From SVEL01 sp045126215 (lineage in GTDB: Bacteria; Bacillota; Clostridia; Lachnospirales; Lachnospiraceae), in contig JBGVOD010000042.1 of the NCBI GenBank assembly GCA_045126215.1, forward strand, positions 1 through 57,809: a DNA stretch of 57,809 nucleotides. Reading direction: 5' to 3'. Below, piece after piece: positions 34,373-42,810 of this stretch. Under the pieces are notes generated by a model. The model searched no databases and was not told where the DNA came from. It was given only the letters and a program-made list of their open reading frames with translations. How positions within the stretch are numbered: position 1 is the stretch's first letter; each line of letters begins with the position of its first letter. The position numbers and the translations under genes are program-made.

Positions 34373-34894
34373 CTAGAATTCCATCTTCTTAATATCTGTG
34401 AAACTGATTTCAACTGGAGTTTCACGACCAAACATATCAACATTAATTGTAACTGACTGTTTGTGTTCATTGATACCTTTAATAACACCCACTGTATTTT
34501 CCCATACACCGTTTGTTACTGTAACAGTATCACCTACTTCAAAATCAACAACCAACTGTGGTGCATTGATTCCCAATGGTCTCATTTCCTCGTCTGTAAG
34601 TGGTACCGGTTTTGATCCAGGACCAACTAATCCTGTAACACCCCTTGTATTACGAACAACATACCAAGTATCATCATTCATAATCATGTGAATAAGAACA
34701 TATCCAGGAAACATCTTTTTGTCTACCTGTTTCTTTGCTCCATTCTTAAGTTCTACTACTGACTGCATAGGAACTGTAACCTCAAGAATCTGATCCTGAA
34801 GATTTCTGTTTTCAATTGTTTTCTCAATGTTCGCCTTAACCTTATTCTCATAACCGGAATAAGTGTGAACTACATACCAATTTGCTTCTGCCAT
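34373..34894 (-). CDS. nusG: Transcription termination/antitermination factor NusG
   Basis: 173 residues from the ATG at 34894 (AGGGTGAAG upstream); twelve extra codons in frame overlap the end of secE and are not part of the family. NusG binds RNA polymerase at the clamp and links it to Rho or the ribosome. N-terminal NGN domain: AEANWYVVHTYSGYENKV, KKMFPGYVLIHM, NTRGVTGLVGPG. KOW domain: GDTVTVTNGVWENTVGVIKG. Between secE and rplK in the standard order. Confidence 0.98.
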   Translation of the reverse strand: MAEANWYVVHTYSGYENKVKANIEKTIENRNLQDQILEVTVPMQSVVELKNGAKKQVDKKMFPGYVLIHMIMNDDTWYVVRNTRGVTGLVGPGSKPVPLTDEEMRPLGINAPQLVVDFEVGDTVTVTNGVWENTVGVIKGINEHKQSVTINVDMFGRETPVEISFTDIKKMEF

Positions 34895-34904
34895 ATCTTC
34901 ACCC

Positions 34905-35117
34905 TTACTTAAATGGAAAAATCTTTTCAAATATTGATAAAGTTATTCCATCAACTGCCAAAATAATAATACCTAAAGCGACTGAGATAACAACGACAGT
35001 GACTGTCTGACGAACGATAGTCTGCTTATCTGGCCAAATAATCTTTTTGAACTCTGCCGCAAGACCTTTAAACCAGCTAGACTTCTGCTTCTTCTCAACT
35101 GAAGTACTTTCGCTCAT
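34905..35117 (-). CDS. secE: Preprotein translocase subunit SecE
   Basis: 70 residues from the ATG at 35117, seven bases after GGAGG; an ATG two codons earlier is too close. SecE clamps SecY in the membrane. FKGLAAEFKKIIWPDKQTIVRQT is the conserved amphipathic helix, then a single membrane segment VTVVVISVALGIIILAVDGI, the short Gram-positive form. 10 bp before nusG. Confidence 0.97.
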   Translation of the reverse strand: MSESTSVEKKQKSSWFKGLAAEFKKIIWPDKQTIVRQTVTVVVISVALGIIILAVDGITLSIFEKIFPFK

Positions 35118-35135
35118 TCTCATACCTCCGTCCTA

Positions 35136-35285
35136 CTACTTTGTTTCCTTGTGCATTGTGTGTGACTTACAGAACTTACAATACTTCTTTGTTTCCATTC
35201 TGTCCGGATGTGTCTTCTTGTCTTTTGTCATGTTGTAGTTTCTCTGTTTACATTCGGTACATGCCAATGTGATTTTAACGCGCAC
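35136..35285 (-). CDS. rpmG: 50S ribosomal protein L33
   Basis: 49 residues, too short for a simple length cut-off; read by eye from GTG (35283-35285) with GGAGGTGG upstream to TAG at 35136. MRVKITLACTECKQRNY, then KTHPDRMETKKYCKFCKSH are the L33 pattern. All four cysteines (CTEC and CKFC) are present, so this is the zinc-binding C+ form. First gene of the secE-nusG-rplKA transcript, 19 bp before secE. The tRNA-Trp sometimes found here is absent. Confidence 0.95.
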   Translation of the reverse strand: MRVKITLACTECKQRNYNMTKDKKTHPDRMETKKYCKFCKSHTMHKETK

Positions 35286-35383
35286 AGCTTCCACCTCCAC
35301 TTTAATATTTTAGTTTGCTTGTTTTCTTTTAATGCGTTTATTTTTTCGCGCAAAAAAAAAAGACTTCTTCCATCGCATCGTTA

Positions 35384-35412
35384 AATATAACATAGTGTCA
35401 ATGGTAAGTCAA
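35384..35412 (-). promoter_or_regulatory. Sigma-A promoter of rpmG-secE-nusG-rplKA
   Basis: TTGACT (35407-35412), 17-bp spacer, TATATT (35384-35389), about 100 bp before rpmG. A run of ten A residues on plus (35352-35361) lies in the leader. Confidence 0.75.
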
Positions 35413-35504
35413 TAAAATAATATTAATTTCTTTTTTATTCTTATTCTCTATTTATCTTGTTTAAATAATATTCTTCTTTTATAATGTGAATAAGAATATT
35501 TTGT

Positions 35505-35537
35505 AGGATTTTGAGAGTACGAAGTACGAAACAATCT
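35505..35537. repeat. 33-bp palindromic repeat, copy 1
   Basis: Core AGTACGAAGTACG with outer arms GGATT and AATCT. Another copy at 46455-46487 matches at 29 of 33 positions, 11 kb away and in an unrelated operon spacer, so this is a dispersed repeat. The rest of 35286-35630 holds the rpmG promoter and leader. Confidence 0.7.
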
Positions 35538-35630
35538 GCGAGCATAATAGTTAGGTGCTTTTGATACTAACATCACATTATATTTGTAGTCATGGATCTT
35601 GGTGCTAAAGACTTTATAGACGGAGGATAT

Positions 35631-36809
35631 ATGAACGTACTTGTTATAGATTATAAATCTTTTGATATAGAAGATATATATGAAATCTTCGAATCAAAAA
35701 AATATCATATATATAAATATACACATAATGATATCGGCGAGCACAGAAACACATCAATAGAACAAGAAATATCAGACATACTGGATAAAGAGAAAATTGA
35801 TTTTATCTTTTCTTTTAATTATTATCCGATTATTTCTACTATCGTAAAAGATATGAATGTAAAATATATCAGCTATGTATATGACTGTCCTCATATAGCT
35901 CTATATACATACACGATAATATACCCATGTAATTATATTTTTATTTTTGATTACGCAATGTACGAAGAACTGAAATCCGGTGGAATAAACACAGTATACT
36001 ATCTTCCTTTATCTGTTAATACCGAAAGAACGATGAACACTATTGGTAATATTCCACAGAATAATACAAAGTTCGATGATGACGTTTCTTTTGTCGGCTC
36101 CTTATACAATGAAAGTCATAACCTTTATGACAGATTAATGGACAAACTTGGAGATGATGAATATACAAAGGGCTACTTAGACAGTCTTATAGAATCCCAG
36201 TCAAATATATATGGCTATTTCTACCTTGAGAAAATGATTACTAAAGAATTGTTAGATAAACTAATGACTGCATATCCATACAATCCAGGAAATGATACAA
36301 TCGCAACTTCCGCATATGTGTATGCCCATTACTTTCTGGCAAGAAAATGTACAGAAATTGAAAGAACGAAACTTCTAAAAATTGTATCTGACAATTTCAA
36401 TACTTCATTATATACAAAGAATCCTACTCCCCATTTACCAAACATAAAAAACAAAGGAAGTATTGACTATTATAATATGATGCCAATTGTATTTAACAGA
36501 AGCAAAATCAATTTAAACATCTCCCTTAAAAGCATCACCACAGGCATTCCTCTACGTGCAATGGACATAATGGGCTGCAAAGACTTTTTACTCACAAACT
36601 ATCAGTCAGATATGGAAAGGCACTTTGTTGCAGGAAGAGACTACGATTATTTTACATCTGCAGAGGATTTAGTACAAAAGATTGACTATTACCTCTCCCA
36701 CGAAGATAAACGAAAAGAAATTGCATTGAATGGTTTTAACATAGTAAACGAGAATTTTACAACAACTAAAGCTATTGATTATATTCTCGAAGTTGCTGGG
36801 ATAATTTGA
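35631..36809 (+). CDS. CgeB-like glycosyltransferase, copy 1
   Basis: 392 residues from the ATG at 35631, chosen for CGGAGGATAT upstream. N-terminal half (MNVLVIDYKSFDIEDI, then FIFSFNYYPIISTIVKDMNVKYISYVYDCPH) is the DUF3880-like nucleotide-fold part; the C-terminal half (YYNMMPIVFNRSKINLNISLKSI, GIPLRAMDIMGCKDFLLTNYQ, LVQKIDYYLSHEDKRKEIALNG) is the CgeB-type glycosyltransferase domain. GT-B fold, cytosolic. These enzymes occur in spore-coat, polysaccharide and flagellin-glycan loci; near flagellin, the last is attractive but inferred. Followed at 60 bp by a paralogue. Confidence 0.85.
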   Translation: MNVLVIDYKSFDIEDIYEIFESKKYHIYKYTHNDIGEHRNTSIEQEISDILDKEKIDFIFSFNYYPIISTIVKDMNVKYISYVYDCPHIALYTYTIIYPCNYIFIFDYAMYEELKSGGINTVYYLPLSVNTERTMNTIGNIPQNNTKFDDDVSFVGSLYNESHNLYDRLMDKLGDDEYTKGYLDSLIESQSNIYGYFYLEKMITKELLDKLMTAYPYNPGNDTIATSAYVYAHYFLARKCTEIERTKLLKIVSDNFNTSLYTKNPTPHLPNIKNKGSIDYYNMMPIVFNRSKINLNISLKSITTGIPLRAMDIMGCKDFLLTNYQSDMERHFVAGRDYDYFTSAEDLVQKIDYYLSHEDKRKEIALNGFNIVNENFTTTKAIDYILEVAGII

Positions 36810-36869
36810 TATTAATATCAAAATTTAATAATGTAGCTAAATAAATATTCAAGAAAGTGTGTGCATATT

Positions 36870-38027
36870 ATGAAAATACTATATTATACATGGGATGAAG
36901 CTATATCCAAAGATGTATATAATTCTCTTGTGGACTTTGGTGCTCAAGTAGACAAACTTAATTTTCCTATAACAGATAAGCTAAACGACCTAACATTTAC
37001 AGAGAAATTATGTTCAATATTAGATAACAAGAAATATGACTGTATATATACAACAGATTTCTTTCCTATTATTTCTAAGATAGCATATTCCTATGGAATA
37101 AAATATATCTCATGGTCATATGATAGTAATCCTCTTGTTTTTTATACTAATTCAATATTTAATGACACCAACTATATATTTACATATGATTTTCAAGATT
37201 ATCTCAAATTTTCACAGCTTGGAGTAAAGAATATATTTCATTTACCTTTAGTTGTGAATACAAAAAGGCTTAATGCATTTCTTACAAACCCACCATTAGG
37301 ATATAACTACGATATATCATTTCTTGGAAATTTATATAATGACGAATTCAATTTTTATGATCAGATAAAAAACATTTCCCCTTACTATCGAGGATATTTT
37401 GACGGCATAATAAGAGCTCAAATAAACCTCTATGGTATAGATTTGGCACAAACAATGATCACAGATGATATATATTCAAATATTTCACAATATATAAATT
37501 TCAATCTAGATGAAGAGTTATTTATATCTGAACGCGAATTGTTTGTTTCCTTTATCCAGAAGAAAACAACTGTACTGGAACGAAGTAAGCTTCTTAGTGA
37601 AATTTCACAAAAATACAATTTAACACTTTTTGCCCCTAATACAAGTAAAGAATTGCCAAATGTTATATTCAAGGGGTATGCAGACTATTACAAACAGATG
37701 CCAAGAATCTTCAACTCATCTAAAATAAATCTAAATATAACACTTCGTTCAATTATTACCGCCATTCCATTAAGGTGTATGGATATTATGGGTGCAGGTG
37801 GATTCCTTCTTTCAAACTATCAGCCTGAACTTGCAGAGTTTTTTGAAAATGGAACTGATATGGTAATGTACGACAGTCACGAAGATGCACTAAATAAAAT
37901 CGAATATTATTTATCACATGAGAAAGAACGTATAGAAATCGCTCTAAATGGAAAGCAAAAGATTGAAGAAAACTATACCTATCAGATAGCATATAAAAAA
38001 ATGTTTGAATTATGTGAATTAAAATAG
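36870..38027 (+). CDS. CgeB-like glycosyltransferase, copy 2
   Basis: 385 residues from the ATG at 36870; a GTG three codons earlier is equally open and the binding site is weak. Same architecture and matched landmarks as the previous gene: CIYTTDFFPIISKIAYSYGIKYISWSYDSNP, then YYKQMPRIFNSSKINLNITLRSI, AIPLRCMDIMGAGGFLLSNYQPE and LNKIEYYLSHEKERIEIALNG. The two are tandem paralogues that have diverged considerably, so probably differ in donor or acceptor. A 12-bp hairpin follows. Confidence 0.85.
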   Translation: MKILYYTWDEAISKDVYNSLVDFGAQVDKLNFPITDKLNDLTFTEKLCSILDNKKYDCIYTTDFFPIISKIAYSYGIKYISWSYDSNPLVFYTNSIFNDTNYIFTYDFQDYLKFSQLGVKNIFHLPLVVNTKRLNAFLTNPPLGYNYDISFLGNLYNDEFNFYDQIKNISPYYRGYFDGIIRAQINLYGIDLAQTMITDDIYSNISQYINFNLDEELFISERELFVSFIQKKTTVLERSKLLSEISQKYNLTLFAPNTSKELPNVIFKGYADYYKQMPRIFNSSKINLNITLRSIITAIPLRCMDIMGAGGFLLSNYQPELAEFFENGTDMVMYDSHEDALNKIEYYLSHEKERIEIALNGKQKIEENYTYQIAYKKMFELCELK

Positions 38028-38045
38028 AATAAATTTACAAAAGTT

Positions 38046-38074
38046 AGAAGGCACATGCAATACATGTGCCTTCT
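38046..38074. terminator. Hairpin after the CgeB-like pair
   Basis: AGAAGGCACATG pairs perfectly with CATGTGCCTTCT around five bases. No U-run follows on plus (GTAGGAG), so termination is uncertain. The rest of the gap to 38325 is AT-rich, with a small AGAGC/GCTCT hairpin near 38132 and no gene. Confidence 0.5.
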
Positions 38075-38325
38075 GTAGGAGTTTGGGAAGTTTATCTATA
38101 ATAAAGTAAGTAAGCAATTTTATAAGAGCTACGCTCTATGGATTTAATATATCACACATATAATACTTTGACAATCAAAATATTACATATTATGTTATTT
38201 TCAAGTGCATATTATTATTTAACACAATAATACTTTTATTTCAAGCTTTTTTTCAAATAATATTTATTGTTAACATTTAATTAATATTTTTTCCACATTT
38301 TTGAAATTGTTTCTATTACAAAAAA

Positions 38326-39606
38326 CTACACATATCCATTAAACATCATTCCACTGTACATAGATGACATATACGGATTTGCAAATGTCTTACCTGGATT
38401 CTTATATGCAATAAGCTTTTTGTCCACATATTCCATAGGATTTACAGAGATATTATTTGCCTTATTCTGAATATGTTTTCTAAATTCACTAAGTGTTTTT
38501 AAGTTATCTTCTATTTCACCATTTTCGGCAGCCTGTAACAATATAGCCTCTTCCACTTTTATTTTACCGTCATCAAGCACTCTGAATCCTGCTGATTCAA
38601 GCTCATCCTTGTGTCTTAAGGCAATACCTTTCATATCCCTATATAATTTTTCTGATTCAAAGCCATCGCCAACCTTTTCTTTTGCTAAATCAACTACAGA
38701 ATTATACTTCTCTATAAGCTGATTAACATTGTCAAGTACAGCATCAAAATCAGATTTTAAACCTATCTTCACGATATTTTCACCACTAACACCATTCAAG
38801 CTTACCATATACTGTTTTGAAATGGTAAATGTGTTGGATGATGATGTTTTCTCAAGTCCATTTATTGTAAACTTAGCATTTTCAGGCTCCTGAACAATTC
38901 TATCAAGTCCAAAATATGAAACTGCATTCTTTGAACCACTGTCACTAGAAGATATATTAAATATGGTTCCTCTCATATTTGAAATTCCAGTACTTTCAGA
39001 TTCAATTACAATAGCACTATCACCAAGTGAATTTTCAACCACTTCAGCTTTTACTCCAATATTCGACCTATTTATGAGACGCATCAACTTATCCTGAACA
39101 CTTCGATTCGTATCATCTTTTGTAACATTAAACTGGAACTCATACGTATACTCACTTATAGAAAAATCAAATGAATATGCTCCTTCCGGAAGTTTTATCT
39201 CATTCTGTCTAAGAGAATGTCCTTTGTTTATCTGTGTCTTTGCAAGACTATCTATTCCAATCTGAAGTTCCTGTACTGTTTCGTCTGTCGCCTCTTCGCC
39301 CACGTATTTAACAGAAATAATACTGTCATCTTCTGAAAACGCTTGTTTTCTTGAAAATCCCGAATTAAGGCCCTCTTCAGATAATTCTGATGCAATATTA
39401 TTAAGCTCTCTTGCTGTTTCTTTCAAATCAATGGCGTACTTTTTTACATCATCACTATCATTAATTTTATAAAATGATGAATTCTTGTTAGCTTTTACTA
39501 TTCTATTGTAAATGTCGCGTAATTCGCTCTTTTTATGGGTATCGTACTTAGAAACTTCTCTTCCAACATAGTTTGAAAGATAATAATTATATGCACTACT
39601 AATCAT
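38326..39606 (-). CDS. FliD-like hook-associated protein, short divergent form
   Basis: 426 residues from the ATG at 39606, with AAGGAGGTG upstream. It lacks the canonical FliD start (SGLDT). Residues about 140-220 (YSFDFSISEYTYEFQFNV, SVQDKLMRLINRSNIGVKAEV) resemble the flagellin/FliD hook region and the part FTINGLEKTSSSNTFTIS, then FDAVLDNVNQLIEKYNSVVDLA resembles the FliD C-terminal domain. The C-terminus is Met/Tyr-rich (YMSSMYSGMMFNGYV). Similar FliD-like proteins occur in Lachnospiraceae beside flagellin genes; a role in filament or cap assembly is inferred. It uses a sigma-A promoter, unlike fliD. Confidence 0.7.
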   Translation of the reverse strand: MISSAYNYYLSNYVGREVSKYDTHKKSELRDIYNRIVKANKNSSFYKINDSDDVKKYAIDLKETARELNNIASELSEEGLNSGFSRKQAFSEDDSIISVKYVGEEATDETVQELQIGIDSLAKTQINKGHSLRQNEIKLPEGAYSFDFSISEYTYEFQFNVTKDDTNRSVQDKLMRLINRSNIGVKAEVVENSLGDSAIVIESESTGISNMRGTIFNISSSDSGSKNAVSYFGLDRIVQEPENAKFTINGLEKTSSSNTFTISKQYMVSLNGVSGENIVKIGLKSDFDAVLDNVNQLIEKYNSVVDLAKEKVGDGFESEKLYRDMKGIALRHKDELESAGFRVLDDGKIKVEEAILLQAAENGEIEDNLKTLSEFRKHIQNKANNISVNPMEYVDKKLIAYKNPGKTFANPYMSSMYSGMMFNGYV

Positions 39607-39666
39607 CTGAATCACCTCCTTGTTCCAGACTATAAGAAAAGCGTAAAAATCCATTTCTACACTTTA

Positions 39667-39695
39667 AGTATATACCTTTGGTGGTTCAAAGTCAA
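39667..39695 (-). promoter_or_regulatory. Sigma-A promoter of the FliD-like gene
   Basis: TTGACT (39690-39695), 17-bp spacer, TATACT (39667-39672), 60 bp before the ATG. No sigma-28 pattern was seen here. Confidence 0.7.
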
Positions 39696-39847
39696 ATAAT
39701 ACTTTTTCTGCATGTGATAAAAATAGCAACCGTTATTTTATCATCATTTTTATATCATTTTTACATTAATTATAATTTTAAAAATACTCTTGTATTATAC
39801 ATATAATTAGCATAAAATATATTAATAAAAAGTATTTCGAGGTAATT

Positions 39848-40825
39848 ATGAAAATATCAATTATTGTTCCAGTATATAATTCATCTGCAACTCTCATCAC
39901 ATGTATAAAATCTCTTTTATTACAAACCATACAAGACATCGAGATAATAATTGTGAACGATAGTTCTACAGATAATTCATATGCAATAATGGAATCATTA
40001 AAAGAACATTTTCCAGAAAAAATAAAAATAACTTCAACCCCAAAAAATCTTGGTGCCGGTGGAGCAAGAAATCTTGGTTTAACGTTAGCCACTGGAGACT
40101 ATATTGGTTTCGTGGATAGTGATGACATAGTTGATAGTACTATGTACCAAAAACTGTACAATGAAGCCATTCGTACTGATTATGACATTATCGACTGTGG
40201 TTTCTATAGAGAAGAAAATGAGCTTGCAATTATTTATGCTTCAGACGAATTATGTGGTATTCTTGATGACCATAAACGAAATGAATTAATAGCAAGCGGT
40301 GGATATATTGTCACAAAGCTTTTTAAAAGAGAGTTCTTTTTTAATCATGATTTTACCTTTAGAAATAATACAATTTTAGAAGACTCAGAAATAATTGCAT
40401 ACGCATTTGCAACAGCTAGAAGTATTGGAAATGTCAAGGAGGTCTTATATATATATAAATACTATCCTTCTTCCTCATCAAAAACTGTGGAACCAAATAA
40501 ATATTTTAAAGCATGTTTTGACGCGATAAATGCAATATATAGTAAATTAAGTCCATTACATAATTTTGAAGCACTTAAACCAAGTATAGAATATGAGATG
40601 ATTCAAATGTATTACCTAGCATTAAAATGCTGTATAATCCATTTGAATATCAAGAACTTTGATGCAAGAAGAAATCTAGAAATCCTTAGAGATTTTAGAT
40701 TAAAAAATATTTCTATGTCATATAACAACAAATATATACAAAACAAGATATCACAAGAAGATATTAAACTTATGTCTCTATTAGATCATTCTGTCGATTT
40801 GCTAATTACAAATGTATCATCATAA
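39848..40825 (+). CDS. Family 2 glycosyltransferase
   Basis: 325 residues. ISIIVPVYNSSATLITCIKS, then EIIIVNDSSTDNS, NLGAGGARNLGL and GFVDSDDIVD (DxD metal site) form a complete GT-A domain; the rest (about 180 residues) is helical, without membrane segments. GAGGT precedes the ATG. It sits as the only plus-strand gene between the two minus-strand flagellar genes, with a shared terminator to flagellin, so it is a candidate flagellin-glycan transferase. Donor and acceptor unknown. Confidence 0.88.
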   Translation: MKISIIVPVYNSSATLITCIKSLLLQTIQDIEIIIVNDSSTDNSYAIMESLKEHFPEKIKITSTPKNLGAGGARNLGLTLATGDYIGFVDSDDIVDSTMYQKLYNEAIRTDYDIIDCGFYREENELAIIYASDELCGILDDHKRNELIASGGYIVTKLFKREFFFNHDFTFRNNTILEDSEIIAYAFATARSIGNVKEVLYIYKYYPSSSSKTVEPNKYFKACFDAINAIYSKLSPLHNFEALKPSIEYEMIQMYYLALKCCIIHLNIKNFDARRNLEILRDFRLKNISMSYNNKYIQNKISQEDIKLMSLLDHSVDLLITNVSS

Positions 40826-40847
40826 AATCAGCTTACATGCATATGAA

Positions 40848-40875
40848 GAAAGGCTACCAAAAATGGTAGCCTTTC
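40848..40875. terminator. Bidirectional terminator between GT2 gene and flagellin
   Basis: GAAAGGCTACC pairs perfectly with GGTAGCCTTTC around six bases. It is followed by TTCTTC on minus (flagellin) and TCTCTATG on plus. Confidence 0.8.
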
Positions 40876-40897
40876 TCTATGATAGTTTTGTTTTAAA

Positions 40898-41710
40898 TTA
40901 CTGTAAGAGCGATAAAACACCCTGGTTAGACTGATTAGCCTGAGCGAGCATTGACTGACCTGCCTGTGCAAGAATATTGTTCTTGCTGTATGTAACCATT
41001 TCTTTAGCCATATCAACGTCTCTGATACGTGATTCAGCAGCTGATGTGTTTTCAGATGTTGTATCAAGGTTTGCAATTGTATGCTCTAATCTGTTCTGAA
41101 CAGCACCGAGCGCAGATCTCTGTGTAGATACTTCTTCGATAGCATCCTGGATAGCTTTCATTGAAGTACCTGCATGAGCGTTAGTAGTAACATCAAGGTT
41201 ATTTACTTTAAGTGTAGTTGCATTCATATTACCAATTGAAATATCAATTGTCTGTCCTTGTAAAGCACCAACCTGAAGTTTCTTACCTGTAAATGTTCCA
41301 TCAAGTAAGTTCATAGTATTGAACTGTGTTGTTGACTGGATTCTGTCAATTTCAGCAACTAACTGATCCATTTCAGCATCAATTGCTGTACGGTCAGTAG
41401 ATGTGTTTGTATCATTTGCTGCCTGTGTAGCAAGTTCATTCATTCTCTGAAGGATTGAATGTGTTTCATTCAAAGCACCTTCAGCTACCTGAATTGCTGA
41501 AATACCATCCTGAGCATTTGAAGAAGCCTTATCAAGACCTCTAATCTGGCTTCTCATCTTTTCAGAAATTGAAAGACCAGCTGCGTCATCGCCTGCTCTG
41601 TTAATTCTGTAACCTGATGATAACTTTTCTGTTGACTTAGCCTGTGCATTTGTTGTGATACCAAGCTGTCTGTTTGTGTTCATCGCTGTTAAATTGTGTT
41701 GTACTACCAT
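40898..41710 (-). CDS. fliC: Flagellin
   Basis: 270 residues. VVQHNLTAMNTNRQLGI, then KLSSGYRINRAGDDAAGLSIS is the conserved N-terminal D0/D1 region and RSALGAVQNRLEHTIANLDTTSEN with SMLAQANQSNQGVLSLLQ the C-terminal one. The surface-exposed central region is almost absent, so the filament is thin and has few acceptor sites for glycan. Exported by the flagellar type III apparatus with FliS. Its leader and sigma-28 promoter are visible upstream. Single copy in the window. Confidence 0.97.
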   Translation of the reverse strand: MVVQHNLTAMNTNRQLGITTNAQAKSTEKLSSGYRINRAGDDAAGLSISEKMRSQIRGLDKASSNAQDGISAIQVAEGALNETHSILQRMNELATQAANDTNTSTDRTAIDAEMDQLVAEIDRIQSTTQFNTMNLLDGTFTGKKLQVGALQGQTIDISIGNMNATTLKVNNLDVTTNAHAGTSMKAIQDAIEEVSTQRSALGAVQNRLEHTIANLDTTSENTSAAESRIRDVDMAKEMVTYSKNNILAQAGQSMLAQANQSNQGVLSLLQ

Positions 41711-41732
41711 AATAATTCCTCCTTGAATATAC

Positions 41733-41792
41733 TGCTTCTTCCATGAAGCATTTGCATTGTTTGTAGTTTATAATCTCTCTGGCTTTCCAGAG
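41733..41792 (-). promoter_or_regulatory. CsrA-type binding hairpin(s) in the flagellin leader
   Basis: On the minus strand TGCTTC pairs with GAAGCA around the loop ATGGAA (41733-41750), which presents GGA in a hairpin loop as CsrA prefers. The Shine-Dalgarno AAGGAGGAA, 20 bases on, supplies a second GGA. Another hairpin, CTCTGG/CCAGAG, lies upstream (41777-41792). The layout matches the two-site CsrA control of hag in Bacillus. Confidence 0.6.
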
Positions 41793-41869
41793 CTATTACC
41801 ATAATTTGTCATATTGTATATTTACAATTCACTCTGTTGTAAATATTTTGTTTTATTTATTTGTATTAT

Positions 41870-41896
41870 ATATCGGACAAATTTCTAATTACTTTA
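41870..41896 (-). promoter_or_regulatory. Sigma-28 promoter of flagellin
   Basis: TAAA (41893-41896), 15-base spacer, TCCGATAT (41870-41877), a close match to the TAAA-N15-GCCGATAA consensus. It implies a leader of about 150 nt. Confidence 0.85.
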
Positions 41897-41943
41897 TAGC
41901 TATTATAAAATTTTTTTTATTTTTTTTCAAGTTTTTTGAAAAA

Positions 41944-42435
41944 TTATTTCTTCTTATCCAAAAACTGTGGATCCACAACATTAAGCCTGTTCATATTATA
42001 GTAGTAATTTGTTGCGGCAGCATTAGTTGCTTTTGCAGTATTCACCTTATTTTGCATATCTGATGTAGTATTATCCATCATTTCCTTATTGCGTTTTTCT
42101 GACGCCTCTATTTCCATTCCGAGCTTCGTTATATCTCCTATAAGGCTCTTCATTTCTAATATTTCATCCTTATACATCTCAGGATGTTCTGTTATCAGAA
42201 GACGTACTCTGTTAAAAACACTTTCAAATCCGCTATCCAGAAGATTTAGCTCTGCAATAAGCTTGCCTTTTTCAGAATATACCTTATCAAATGTCTCTTC
42301 ATCAAACTCTAACGCTGATATGGCATCTTTTTGTTCCTCATTTTTATCTAATATTTGCGATAAGATATCTCTTTTCTTATTCAAACTTGAAATAAGAATG
42401 TTTACATAGTTATGCTCTTGTCTGCTGCTTTCCAT
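41944..42435 (-). CDS. FliT-like flagellar chaperone candidate
   Basis: 163 residues, Glu/Lys-rich and helical throughout, with coiled-coil-like heptads (NKKRDILSQILDKNEEQKDAI) and an Asn/Thr/Ala-rich C-terminal region (NAAATNYYYNMNRLNVVDPQF). No signal peptide. Its start overlaps the end of fliS by 26 bp, and it is the last gene of the flaG-fliD-fliS operon, where a FliT-type export chaperone for FliD is often found. Sequence alone does not establish FliT; FlgN proper lies at 51434-51949. Confidence 0.6.
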   Translation of the reverse strand: MESSRQEHNYVNILISSLNKKRDILSQILDKNEEQKDAISALEFDEETFDKVYSEKGKLIAELNLLDSGFESVFNRVRLLITEHPEMYKDEILEMKSLIGDITKLGMEIEASEKRNKEMMDNTTSDMQNKVNTAKATNAAATNYYYNMNRLNVVDPQFLDKKK

Positions 42436-42796
42436 TCTTCATAACCTCTTCCCATGTATTACGCATCTCTCTTAAATGTTCCAACACTTCTTCAAGTATT
42501 TCCACATCTTTTTTGATATTGGCTTCTATAAGTCTTCTCGCAATATAGGCGTATACATTTTCAAAATCCTGTGCCACCGGATACTTAAAATTAAGTGTTG
42601 CACGAAATTCAGCTATGATATTTTCAGCTTTTACAATATTATTATGAGCCTTTTCAATATCATTCTTCTCTATTGCTGCAATAGCAATATTGCAGAATTT
42701 GATAGCTCCATCATATAGCATAAGCGTCAACTGTGCCGGAGATGCATTCATTATCTTCTCTCTAGCATAGTTGTTATATCCATTCTGTGGTGCCAT
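42410..42796 (-). CDS. fliS: Flagellar export chaperone FliS
   Basis: 128 residues, normal size. MAPQNGYNNYAREKIMNASPAQLTLMLYDGAIKF is the FliS pattern (YxxxxINxASPxxLxLMLYDG), then a four-helix bundle. FliS holds newly made flagellin unfolded by wrapping its C-terminus and moderates FlgM release. CGGAGG precedes the ATG. 15 bp after fliD. Confidence 0.97.
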   Translation of the reverse strand: MAPQNGYNNYAREKIMNASPAQLTLMLYDGAIKFCNIAIAAIEKNDIEKAHNNIVKAENIIAEFRATLNFKYPVAQDFENVYAYIARRLIEANIKKDVEILEEVLEHLREMRNTWEEVMKNGKQQTRA

Positions 42797-42810
42797 ATTC
42801 TATACCTCCG

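Noticed and set aside
35118..35292. tRNA-Trp between rpmG and secE
   Set aside because: The gap is 18 bases; no tRNA can fit. No tRNA or rRNA gene was recognised elsewhere in the window.
38160..38210. Plus-strand promoter-like TTGACA...TATGTT in the 38.1-38.3 kb spacer
   Set aside because: It points into the 3' end of a minus-strand gene with no plus-strand gene downstream, in very AT-rich DNA; chance is likely.
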